Shown here: positions 1 through 5,926 of the stretch, one piece after another
How the letters are laid out: every line of letters begins with the position of its first letter
Numbering within the stretch: the stretch's first letter is position 1
From: a bacterium
GTDB taxonomy: Bacteria > Patescibacteriota > Minisyncoccia > Minisyncoccales > CG1-02-41-26
Direction: 5' to 3'
Assembly: GCA_018400675.1 (NCBI GenBank)
Contig: JAGYMG010000026.1
Coordinates: 1-7,751, forward strand
DNA: 7,751 nt
Notes under the pieces: model-generated
What the model was told of the DNA's origin: nothing
What the model saw: the letters and a program-made list of their open reading frames with translations, nothing else
Databases searched by the model: none
Made by a program: the position numbers and the translations under genes

Positions 1-536
1 ATAGGATTAAATTGAGAGATGAGTCCTTTAATTTCTTTCTTAAAATAATCACCCAAAGGGAAGATTATATGCTTAAGCTGCTCCTGGCTCAACTGCCAGA
101 GGAAATAACTTTGGTCTTTGACCTTATCCTTTGCCCTGAAAAGCCTGGCCTTTGTTGATTGTTCCTCCTTAGCTAAACGCGCATAATGGCCAGTAGCTAA
201 AAGATCCCCGTTCAGGGCCTTGATGCTTTCTTTTAATAAAACTCCGAACTTGATCTCTTTATTACAGACGACACAAGGATTGGGAGTCCTCCCCTCTTTG
301 TATTCTTTTAAAAAATAATCAATAACTTTTTTTTGAAACTCCTGCCTTAAGTCAATTATCCTTAGCGGCAGACCTAATCGATGGCTAATCTTTTTTACTC
401 GTTTTTCTTGTACCTGACTCTGATCATCCAGACGCATAAAAACAGCAGACATATCACAATCTGCTTTTTTCTTTAGAATCAAGGCTGTTCCTAAACTATC
501 TACTCCACCTGATAAAGCTACTACTATCTTTGTCAT
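1..536 (-). CDS. mnmA: tRNA-uridine 2-sulfurtransferase MnmA, N-terminal half (cut by left window edge)
   Basis: MnmA adenylates U34 of Lys, Glu and Gln tRNAs and replaces the C2 oxygen with sulfur, giving s2U34 in the cytoplasm. About 178 codons are visible; the family is usually about 360 residues. Seen here: the PP-loop ATP motif ALSGGVDS (residues 7-14), GRTPNPCVVCN (82-92) with the catalytic-type Cys at 91, IKFG (95-98), ATGHYARL (114-121) and KDQSYFLWQLSQEQ, all in the family's order. The second conserved Cys would lie beyond the edge. Two deviations are visible: SGGVDSLGTA where SGGVDSSVAA is usual, and PNPC in place of the common PNPD, giving a CxxC pair (88 and 91). The stretch between the PP-loop and PNP motif is short. 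The ATG overlaps the sufB stop as ATGA, implying translational coupling. The family call is secure; the missing half is unknown. Confidence 0.93.
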   Translation of the reverse strand, partial: MTKIVVALSGGVDSLGTALILKKKADCDMSAVFMRLDDQSQVQEKRVKKISHRLGLPLRIIDLRQEFQKKVIDYFLKEYKEGRTPNPCVVCNKEIKFGVLLKESIKALNGDLLATGHYARLAKEEQSTKARLFRAKDKVKDQSYFLWQLSQEQLKHIIFPLGDYFKKEIKGLISQFNP

Positions 537-1444
537 AATTCCAAGAATCCATTGACAATTAATTTAAGCGCCTCGCTCTCTGTCAGGCCCCTGGTTTTAA
601 GATAGTGTAATTCTTCTTCTGACACCTTGCCTATTGAAGCCTCGTGAGTAATCTGAGATTTTTTATTTTTACAGACCAGAGCTGGTGTTAAAGAGATTTC
701 GGCTTTGTCCGAGATAAGAAGACCCTGACAGTCTAAATGGCCTTTAGCTTCTTTCTCAGCAATAATTTCTGAATCAGCTGTAACATTACTCCCCTCTCTA
801 GCTGCCAAGCGGAGGCTAATCTGTCCTTTAGCATTATCCCCAGCTAATACCAAGGTATCCCTCAGATGCATCGTTGTTTTTTGGCAGTCAGCAACTATCT
901 TAACGTCAGCTGAAGCCCCCTTCGATAAACGGAAAGAAGTTGCAATCTCAATCTGCTTAGGTGAAGAAACATTCTTGTAAAGATAATTAAGACGCGCCTC
1001 TTTTTCTAAAATAAAATTATAAGAGGGATGTATTATTTCCTCCTCACCCCAACTATGAAAGTGCTTATAGTCCAAAGCAGCCTTTTCTTTTAAAAGCACC
1101 ACCCCCCGCGCTTGATGGATGCCGGCTAAATCTTTTTTAAGGACATTACAGGTTCCTCTCATTTCTCCTCTTACTCCTTTCTCTATAACTATAAGATTGT
1201 CTAAGGACTGTTCTACCTTTTTTTTATTCAAGGAGACACAGCTCAAGAGCGGGCTAGCGCTATTGTCTTTTAACCAAATAAAATAACCCTCTTTAGGTTT
1301 TCTTACAAAATATTCCCTCGTCCATTTATATTTCTGCCAGGCTGCAGCAGCCGGCAAGACCTCTACCTCCGGCCGGGAAACAATATGTTCTATCGTATTA
1401 TCGATCTGAAGGTAATTTACCTTTTTTGCATTTCTCATAACCAC
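533..1444 (-). CDS. sufB: Fe-S cluster assembly scaffold SufB, short SufB/SufD-family form
   Basis: The protein (303 aa) is a beta-helix scaffold on which SufBC assembles Fe-S clusters in the cytoplasm. The C-terminal half is diagnostic: DCQGLLISDKAEISLTP (Cys239), ITHEASIGKV (His267, Glu268) and YLKTRGLTESEALKLIVNGF. Cys239 and Glu268 lie 29 residues apart, which by my alignment from memory matches E. coli SufB Cys405 and Glu434, residues important for cluster assembly. It is about 190 residues shorter than E. coli SufB (495 aa), lacks the long N-terminal region, and ends just after VNGF. The start is GTG at 1444 or ATG at 1438. An AAGGAC about 11 nt before the GTG slightly favours GTG. Either start overlaps sufC by over 40 nt. 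No sufD is seen, so a SufB2C2 complex is inferred. A SufB/SufD hybrid role is possible, but the Cys and Glu favour SufB. Confidence 0.92.
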   Translation of the reverse strand: MVMRNAKKVNYLQIDNTIEHIVSRPEVEVLPAAAAWQKYKWTREYFVRKPKEGYFIWLKDNSASPLLSCVSLNKKKVEQSLDNLIVIEKGVRGEMRGTCNVLKKDLAGIHQARGVVLLKEKAALDYKHFHSWGEEEIIHPSYNFILEKEARLNYLYKNVSSPKQIEIATSFRLSKGASADVKIVADCQKTTMHLRDTLVLAGDNAKGQISLRLAAREGSNVTADSEIIAEKEAKGHLDCQGLLISDKAEISLTPALVCKNKKSQITHEASIGKVSEEELHYLKTRGLTESEALKLIVNGFLEL

Positions 1445-2132
1445 AACGTTTTATAGTCCTTAAGACCTTTTTGTAATCCTGCTGCTGACAGATTATTTTG
1501 CCCTTGAGCATTATATTAGTGAGATCAGGATTAAGAAATTTTAATATATCACCTGAATGAGTAACAAAAAGAACGGCTATCCCCTGCTCTACCAACTCTT
1601 TCTTTATTATCTCGGCTGTTTTTTTAATTCTCTTTAAATCCAGGCCAGAGTCAATTTCATCAAAAATGGCTAATCGAGGTTTAAGGCTTAAAACCTGAAG
1701 CAATTCTGACATTTTCTTCTCTCCTCCGGAAAAATTAACATTGACCGCCCTCTTTAAGAAACTGTCGCTAAACTCTTCTTTCCTCAGTCCGTTATTCTGC
1801 CAATCGCTTTTTCTTATTGCTGAAATCTTATCCAAGAGATGAGACAGTGTTACTCCTTCAACAGCCGGCGGATATTGATAAGCTAAAGCAATCCCTCGCT
1901 GAGCTCTGCCTGAGGTAGACAGTTTAGTAATGTCTTTGCCCAAAAAAAGAATCTTTCCTTTTTTAACTTTATACTTAGGGTTGCCCAGTAAAACCTGGCA
2001 GAGGGTACTCTTACCAGAAGCATTGGGCCCTAGGAGAGCCTGGACTTCTCCCTTTTTCATTTTAAGATTAATGCCATCCAAGACATTTTTTCCTTCTATT
2101 GTTACGGTTAAATTTTTAATTTCTAAAAGCAT
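1398..2132 (-). CDS. sufC: Fe-S cluster assembly ATPase SufC
   Basis: SufC is the ABC-type ATPase that binds SufB (and SufD where present) and drives conformational change of the scaffold; it is soluble, not a transporter. At 244 aa it is close to the usual 245-260. Visible motifs are Walker A GPNASGKST (35-43), Q-loop Gln86 in AYQYPPAVEGVT, the SufC-type signature NFSGGEKKMSELLQ (133-146), Walker B LAIFDEIDSGLD (154-165) and H-loop His192 in VTHS. FSGGEKK and DEIDSGLD separate SufC from ordinary ABC transporters. The family consensus is nearer FSGGEKKRNEILQ, so Met141 and Ser142 are mild departures. The C-terminus ends in an unusual basic tail with two cysteines (CGYEKC, 230-235), encoded partly in the overlap with sufB. 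The start ATG at 2132 lies 24 nt after the upstream gene's stop, with only a weak TTGGA ribosome-binding site. Confidence 0.95.
   Translation of the reverse strand: MLLEIKNLTVTIEGKNVLDGINLKMKKGEVQALLGPNASGKSTLCQVLLGNPKYKVKKGKILFLGKDITKLSTSGRAQRGIALAYQYPPAVEGVTLSHLLDKISAIRKSDWQNNGLRKEEFSDSFLKRAVNVNFSGGEKKMSELLQVLSLKPRLAIFDEIDSGLDLKRIKKTAEIIKKELVEQGIAVLFVTHSGDILKFLNPDLTNIMLKGKIICQQQDYKKVLRTIKRCGYEKCKKGKLPSDR
1456..1461 (-). promoter_or_regulatory. Candidate ribosome binding site of sufB inside sufC
   Basis: AAGGAC on the minus strand lies 11 nt before GTG 1444 and 17 nt before ATG 1438, within the sufC coding region. It is the only purine-rich anti-SD match near either start, so it tips the choice towards GTG, although its spacing is slightly long. 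Translation of sufB is probably helped by ribosomes finishing sufC. Confidence 0.4.
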
Positions 2133-2156
2133 TATTATCCAAGAAAAATTTTAGTT

Positions 2157-3425
2157 TCAACCCAGAAGAGATAACAGCTCTGGTTTTAAGAGCATAACCA
2201 AGCCTAGTAAAAGCAAGACTAGAGCAGAAACTAGTTTTATTATCTTAAGATATTTTTCTGAAGCCTGAGTAACCCTCAGCGTCCAAACAGCAATAAGGAA
2301 AATCAAGAGGTCGTCTATCATATAGAAAAGGACATAGATGAAAATATAAAAATAATAAGAAGCGCTACTAAGACTAAGGGTGCTCAAGAATTTAGTAAAG
2401 ACTAAAGGGAAACCAAAGGAACAGAATAATTCTATAGTGTTAATCCCGGCCGCTACGAAGATAACGCCACCTAATAACAAAGGTAAGGGTAAATCGGCTG
2501 AGACTATCCTTTCCATTTTTTTGAAAAAGCCTTTCTCAATCTTGGTCAAGATATTCTTATCCCCTGGTTTTATCTGACAGAGCTTGCACACAACGCCATA
2601 GTAGTAATCCTTTAAAAGGAGCAGGGCAAAAAGAATAATAATAAAGGCGACAACAATAGTAATATATTTTACTGTTCCCAATAAGAAGAAGAGGTTGAGC
2701 CAAGCGGTAATAAAAAGAAAATAGACTATTCCGGAAACAAGAATAAAAGTACCGCCAATAATAATTAATCTTTTTCTTACCCCGGTAGCCACGAGAATGG
2801 TTAGAAGAAACCCTAAAGCAACCATAGCGCAAGCGTTAAACCCATCTAAAGTTCCTAACACAACAGCTAGGGCAAGAGGAGAAAAACTTGAAGCATCAAT
2901 CTCTCCTATCAGGGGTATCTTTAACTTATCCAATTGGACTTCGGAGGTAATGTCCCCGGGATAAGACTCTTCCTCTTCGTCTCCTTCTCCTTCCTCTCCC
3001 CCTCCTGGTTCTTCCCCCTCTTCTCCATCAGCAGATGAATCTTCTTTTAAGAGATCGGCAACAATAGATTCTATCTTTTTGCCCGTTGTCTCCTCACCAC
3101 CATAGCCTAAGATATATTCATCGCCGACAAAGATAATAGGCACAAGACTCCAAAATTGATTAGGCACCTGGTAATCTGAATAAAGATCTTCAAGTATCCT
3201 TCTGTTCTCCGCATCAGTAATATCCAAATATTTAATATTAAGCTGAGAATAATCTTCTTGGAGTTTCTCTAAAAATACTTTTTCCTCAGCACAATGAGGA
3301 CAGGTAGGGCTATAAAAGGAATATAAAGTCAGCTCATCTGTTTGAGCCGAAACACCCGTCTGACTAAAACCGAGAAATAAAAAAAGAAATAACGCCAATA
3401 TTATTTTTGTCGTCTTAAAATCCAT
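2157..3425 (-). CDS. Secreted thioredoxin domain fused to a DsbD/CcdA-like membrane domain
   Basis: This is a predicted envelope thiol-disulfide protein (422 aa). In order: a signal peptide (about 1-27, ending VSA before Gln28); a thioredoxin fold (about 30-127) with active site CPHC (42-45) and a probable cis-Pro (Val95-Pro96); an acidic Glu/Gly linker (about 128-155); then about six membrane segments (roughly 181-213, 219-240, 250-271, 313-335, 355-380, 395-418). Single cysteines sit in TM1 (Cys199, GFNACAMVALGF) and TM4 (Cys335, IELFCSFGFP), as expected of the redox pair in DsbD/CcdA electron carriers. A CxxC (280-283, VCKLC) lies in the loop after TM3. Inferred role: moving electrons from cytoplasmic thioredoxin to the external domain. 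CPHC resembles oxidising DsbA, so direction is uncertain. DsbD carries its thioredoxin domain at the C-terminus, so the order here is reversed. The gene lies 11 nt after the LamG gene and 24 nt before sufC. The fold call is fairly sure; the substrate is unknown. Confidence 0.85.
   Translation of the reverse strand: MDFKTTKIILALFLFLFLGFSQTGVSAQTDELTLYSFYSPTCPHCAEEKVFLEKLQEDYSQLNIKYLDITDAENRRILEDLYSDYQVPNQFWSLVPIIFVGDEYILGYGGEETTGKKIESIVADLLKEDSSADGEEGEEPGGGEEGEGDEEEESYPGDITSEVQLDKLKIPLIGEIDASSFSPLALAVVLGTLDGFNACAMVALGFLLTILVATGVRKRLIIIGGTFILVSGIVYFLFITAWLNLFFLLGTVKYITIVVAFIIILFALLLLKDYYYGVVCKLCQIKPGDKNILTKIEKGFFKKMERIVSADLPLPLLLGGVIFVAAGINTIELFCSFGFPLVFTKFLSTLSLSSASYYFYIFIYVLFYMIDDLLIFLIAVWTLRVTQASEKYLKIIKLVSALVLLLLGLVMLLKPELLSLLG
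2967..3029 (-). repeat. GA-rich low-complexity tract encoding the Glu/Gly linker
   Basis: This stretch is almost pure purine on the coding strand (irregular GAA, GAG and GGA codons) and encodes residues 133-153, nearly all Glu and Gly. It separates the thioredoxin domain from the membrane domain. It is not a perfect tandem repeat, but such tracts can vary in length between strains. It probably acts as a flexible, strongly negative tether outside the membrane. Confidence 0.7.
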
Positions 3426-3436
3426 ACACTAATCTT

Positions 3437-4966
3437 TTAAAATAATTCCTGGATGCCTGTTGTCTTAATAAACGATAGAGGATTATTTTGATTTTCAAAA
3501 GAAGTCCTTATCCAACCAGTACTCCTAGCTACATCAGAAATTCTAAGCTCATCAAGAATACCCTTAAAGGAATAGGTCCTAATAATATCACTGCCGGAGT
3601 ACCAGGGCTCCCCTCTATATCTTCCGATAGTTATAAAATCACCACTCCCCTTTTCCAGTAGTCCCTGTTTGACACTCCTGCTGGTAATCTCTCGTCCGTC
3701 CGAATAGTATCTTAATCTTGCGCCGTTATAAGTAATTGTCAAGTAATTCCAATTTTCCCAATCGAAAGGTTTCCCGGCCTTAATCTCATAAATCGTCCCG
3801 CCAATTCTTGCTCTGAAAAAATTATTTTGATTGTCAACAAGAAACTGCCAGGGGCCATATTCTGTCCCCTCCCAACCGATAATACCCACTCCCTCTTGGA
3901 TCTCAGTCGGATAAACCCAGAAACTTAAAGTAAGAGCAGGAAGATTGAGCAGTTGTTCGGGCAGACCTAAGCTGATATAATCATCATCACCGTCAAAATT
4001 AAAGGCTCCGGCTATCTTTCCTTCTACACCCTGTTCTATATCTCCGAAAACCTTACCGTTAATCCGCTTAACCGTTGAATCATAGCTTGTGCCGAATAAC
4101 TCTTCAAAGTGATGAACTATTAGATAGTGATCGTCCCAGACAGCCCGGCTTTCTTCTTCAATCGTTTCTGGATTACCATAATAGACATAAAAGCGCGTAT
4201 CTTCTTCAGCCGAGAGAAAAGGCATTCTTATCCAAGCTACTAATTCACCTGTTAGATTGTCATAGCTTTCTATTTCCCGTTTTAATTTCTTATTATCCTT
4301 ATCGACAAAAATAATATCCTTACCCTGACGACGCGACTTATCCTTAATATCTTCATCCTTTAGATCAACCAAGAGAGGAAAATCTTCTAAGTCGCTCCTG
4401 ATCTGACTTTTATCTATAACTATTTCTTTCCTGTATTTCCAGTCACTGTCGAACCAAGGCGTTTCTTCATAAACACCGGTATAAATCTTTCCGCCGCCAA
4501 AAGAAAAAACCTCAGTCACCTCTTTCCCCCTACCTCTCTCTAGACGAGCATATATCTTATATTCTTCCTCATCGTTGGCAGATTTATAGTGATAACAAAA
4601 TTCTGGTTCTTGCTCTCCATCCCGGAAAAGAGGATCCCTTGGTATTTCTTCAAGATAATCTCCTATCCTTTGAGAAAAGGTCCCCTTCTTTAAAACATCC
4701 TGTTCTATACATTGCCATTCAGCCATCCGGGGATAGGCATTGTGTTCTTTAAAATAATTACTCAAGGCTCTCTCCAAAATAACCAGATCATTTCTTCTCT
4801 CTTCGTCTCTCTGTTCAGCGGCAATATTAAAATAAAAGATAAGCACGGCTGTTACTAAGAAGATAAAGATAAGAGAATAAATTACTAATTCTGTTTTTGA
4901 AAAAATGGTCAGACCCCTGATAGTCAGTTTCTTTTTTAAATTATTGATTATCTCTTTAAAGGCCAT
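3437..4966 (-). CDS. Membrane-anchored surface protein: pilin-like N-terminus, DUF2341, LamG-like domain
   Basis: From ATG 4966 the protein is 509 aa. It has a basic leader (NNLKKKLTIRG), one membrane helix (ELVIYSLIFIFLVTAVLIF), and a pseudopilin-like region (DLVILERALSNYFKEHNAYP ... IPRDPL ... YKIYARLE). A DUF2341 domain follows, from WFDSDWKYRKEIVID to FYVYYGNPE. Then comes a LamG/concanavalin-like jelly roll, from AFNFDGDDDYISL and LTLSFWVYP to GILDELRISDVARSTGWI. DUF2341 with LamG is a known pairing in extracellular proteins, often with glycan-binding or adhesive roles. The TM anchor places the bulk outside the cell. The pilin leader is degenerate: there is a Gly before LTIFSKTEL, but no GFTLIEL box, so cleavage by prepilin peptidase is doubtful. 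ATG 4966 overlaps the mscS gene by 11 nt. ATG 5011 and TTG 5023 are possible longer starts; none has a clear SD. I prefer 4966 because it leaves a short pilin-type leader. Confidence 0.85.
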   Translation of the reverse strand: MAFKEIINNLKKKLTIRGLTIFSKTELVIYSLIFIFLVTAVLIFYFNIAAEQRDEERRNDLVILERALSNYFKEHNAYPRMAEWQCIEQDVLKKGTFSQRIGDYLEEIPRDPLFRDGEQEPEFCYHYKSANDEEEYKIYARLERGRGKEVTEVFSFGGGKIYTGVYEETPWFDSDWKYRKEIVIDKSQIRSDLEDFPLLVDLKDEDIKDKSRRQGKDIIFVDKDNKKLKREIESYDNLTGELVAWIRMPFLSAEEDTRFYVYYGNPETIEEESRAVWDDHYLIVHHFEELFGTSYDSTVKRINGKVFGDIEQGVEGKIAGAFNFDGDDDYISLGLPEQLLNLPALTLSFWVYPTEIQEGVGIIGWEGTEYGPWQFLVDNQNNFFRARIGGTIYEIKAGKPFDWENWNYLTITYNGARLRYYSDGREITSRSVKQGLLEKGSGDFITIGRYRGEPWYSGSDIIRTYSFKGILDELRISDVARSTGWIRTSFENQNNPLSFIKTTGIQELF

Positions 4967-5846
4967 ATTTTGTTTTACCAAAATCTGATTTTTTAACCAC
5001 GGTTTCTTCATGATGGTAAGCAAATCTTATCTGTTTAGACTCCCTTACCCTCCTAAGAATCTCTTGGGTTATCTTACTGGACACCTCATTACGCTCTGCA
5101 ACCAAGGTAAAATACCGAACAAAAATATTTACTCCGCTGTCCTGAAAATAAGTCCGGGTACGGATGGTCGGCTTTTTAATATAGTCCTTAAGCACTTGCT
5201 GGGCTGACGTCTTAGCTATTTGCTGAGCCTCATCAATATCACTCTCATAAGTAATTGGGAAGTCCACCTCGTCAAGGATATAATTATCCTTCCTGGTATA
5301 GTTGATAATATTCTGCTCAAATAATCTAGCATTGGGGATTAAGACAGTCCGACCTGATATTTCTTCAGTTGTCCGACCGGAGGTCTCTTCAGAGGGAATC
5401 GTCCCGCCTACCTCTTTGAGATGAATATGGGTCAAGGTGATATCAGAAATATCTCCTTTCACATCTCCAATAATAATTCTGTCCCCTATCTCAAAGGGCC
5501 TCTTGATAACCACCATGAGCCAAGCAGCCATTCCACTGATAGGTCTTTGCAAAGACCAACCCAAAGCAGCACTCATTAACCCAGCGAATAATCCCAGACT
5601 GGCCAAAGAGCCAAAATGAGCCAGGATTATAAAAATAAGCAGGCAGAACATAAAAAAATACCTGACTGCCCGGGAAAAAATCTCTATATCTGATTTTTCT
5701 TTTTTATTTTTAGCTCGAGCGACAAGACGCTTTTCTAAGGCCCGAATAATACGGCAGAGAACCCAATAAACGATGAGAGCAAGAATAATTGTGCCTGCGA
5801 CCTCGAAGAAAGTATCCCAATGGAGTTGATTTATTTTATCCAGCAT
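4956..5846 (-). CDS. MscS-family mechanosensitive ion channel
   Basis: This is a small-conductance mechanosensitive channel (296 aa, close to E. coli MscS at 286) that opens under membrane tension to release solutes on osmotic downshock. It has an N-terminal TM (about 14-34), a basic loop, TM2 (about 61-84) and a pore helix with the Gly/Ala-rich run GLFAGLMSAALGWSLQRPISG (85-105). The MscS beta-domain hallmark follows: RPFEIGDRIIIGDVKGDISDI (116-136), then GRTVLIPNARLFEQNIINYTR. The C-terminal alpha/beta domain is present (YFQDSGVNIFVRYFTLVAERNEVSSKI). Between the beta-domain strands lies an extra loop of about 18 residues containing two 8-residue repeats (152-167). It is the first gene of the minus-strand run and its 3' end overlaps the surface-protein gene. 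The start is ATG 5846 with no clear SD. The family call is secure; ion selectivity and gating threshold cannot be read. Confidence 0.95.
   Translation of the reverse strand: MLDKINQLHWDTFFEVAGTIILALIVYWVLCRIIRALEKRLVARAKNKKEKSDIEIFSRAVRYFFMFCLLIFIILAHFGSLASLGLFAGLMSAALGWSLQRPISGMAAWLMVVIKRPFEIGDRIIIGDVKGDISDITLTHIHLKEVGGTIPSEETSGRTTEEISGRTVLIPNARLFEQNIINYTRKDNYILDEVDFPITYESDIDEAQQIAKTSAQQVLKDYIKKPTIRTRTYFQDSGVNIFVRYFTLVAERNEVSSKITQEILRRVRESKQIRFAYHHEETVVKKSDFGKTKYGL
5346..5393 (-). repeat. Two tandem 24-nt units inside the MscS gene
   Basis: The units encode SEETSGRT and TEEISGRT, adjacent and in frame, with 18 of 24 nucleotides identical. They lie in an extra loop just before the conserved VLIPN strand of the MscS beta-domain. 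An old in-frame duplication followed by drift is the simplest explanation. Confidence 0.7.
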
Positions 5847-5868
5847 ATTTTATTTTTTATCTTTATCC

Positions 5869-5874
5869 ATTATA
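5869..5874 (-). promoter_or_regulatory. Possible -10 box for the mscS-to-mnmA operon
   Basis: A perfect TATAAT on the minus strand lies 22 bp before the mscS ATG and after the terminator of the upstream gene, where an operon promoter is expected. No good -35 is seen: 17 bp upstream is only the T-rich tail of the terminator. Transcription would begin near 5862 and leave a leader of about 16 nt without an SD. The location is sensible but the element is weak. Confidence 0.35.
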
Positions 5875-5884
5875 TCAATTCATT

Positions 5885-5926
5885 AGAAAAAGAAAAGAAA
5901 AAACGCAGGTTGTTATAAACCTGCGT
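5885..5926 (-). terminator. Rho-independent terminator of the 223-aa gene
   Basis: On the minus strand, ACGCAGGTT (5918-5926) and AACCTGCGT (5903-5911) form a perfect 9-bp stem with the 6-nt loop TATAAC (5912-5917). A long U-rich tail with few interruptions follows (5885-5902). The stop codon of the upstream gene (TAA, 5913-5915) lies in the loop, so the last sense codons form the 5' arm. It insulates that gene from the mscS run. Confidence 0.9.

Noticed and set aside
533..2159. UGA recoding (Gracilibacteria/SR1-type code)
   Set aside because: UGA ends sufB exactly where mnmA begins and ends the thioredoxin fusion just before sufC, while Gly positions use ordinary GGN codons.
2133..2160. TTGAAA and GATAAT boxes before sufC as an internal promoter
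   Set aside because: The spacer is only 15 bp and transcription would start inside sufC, after its ATG.
1930..2577. Plus-strand open frames opposite sufC and the thioredoxin fusion (1930-2154, 2380-2577)
   Set aside because: They lie antisense to well-supported genes, have no domain resemblance and no convincing SD or promoter.
2557..2832. 91-codon minus-strand frame within the thioredoxin fusion gene
   Set aside because: It is an out-of-frame reading of the membrane-domain codons, giving an odd Tyr/Cys/Phe-rich product.
5009..5023. Upstream starts (TTG 5023, ATG 5011) for the DUF2341-LamG protein
   Set aside because: They lengthen the overlap with mscS to 56-68 nt and put a long extra segment before the pilin-like leader; no SD supports them, though they cannot be excluded.
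5850..5870. Six-codon mini-ORF (MDKDKK) just before mscS, in the same frame
   Set aside because: Its ATG overlaps the candidate TATAAT box, so it would not be transcribed from that promoter. It has no SD and is too short to support a leader-peptide claim.
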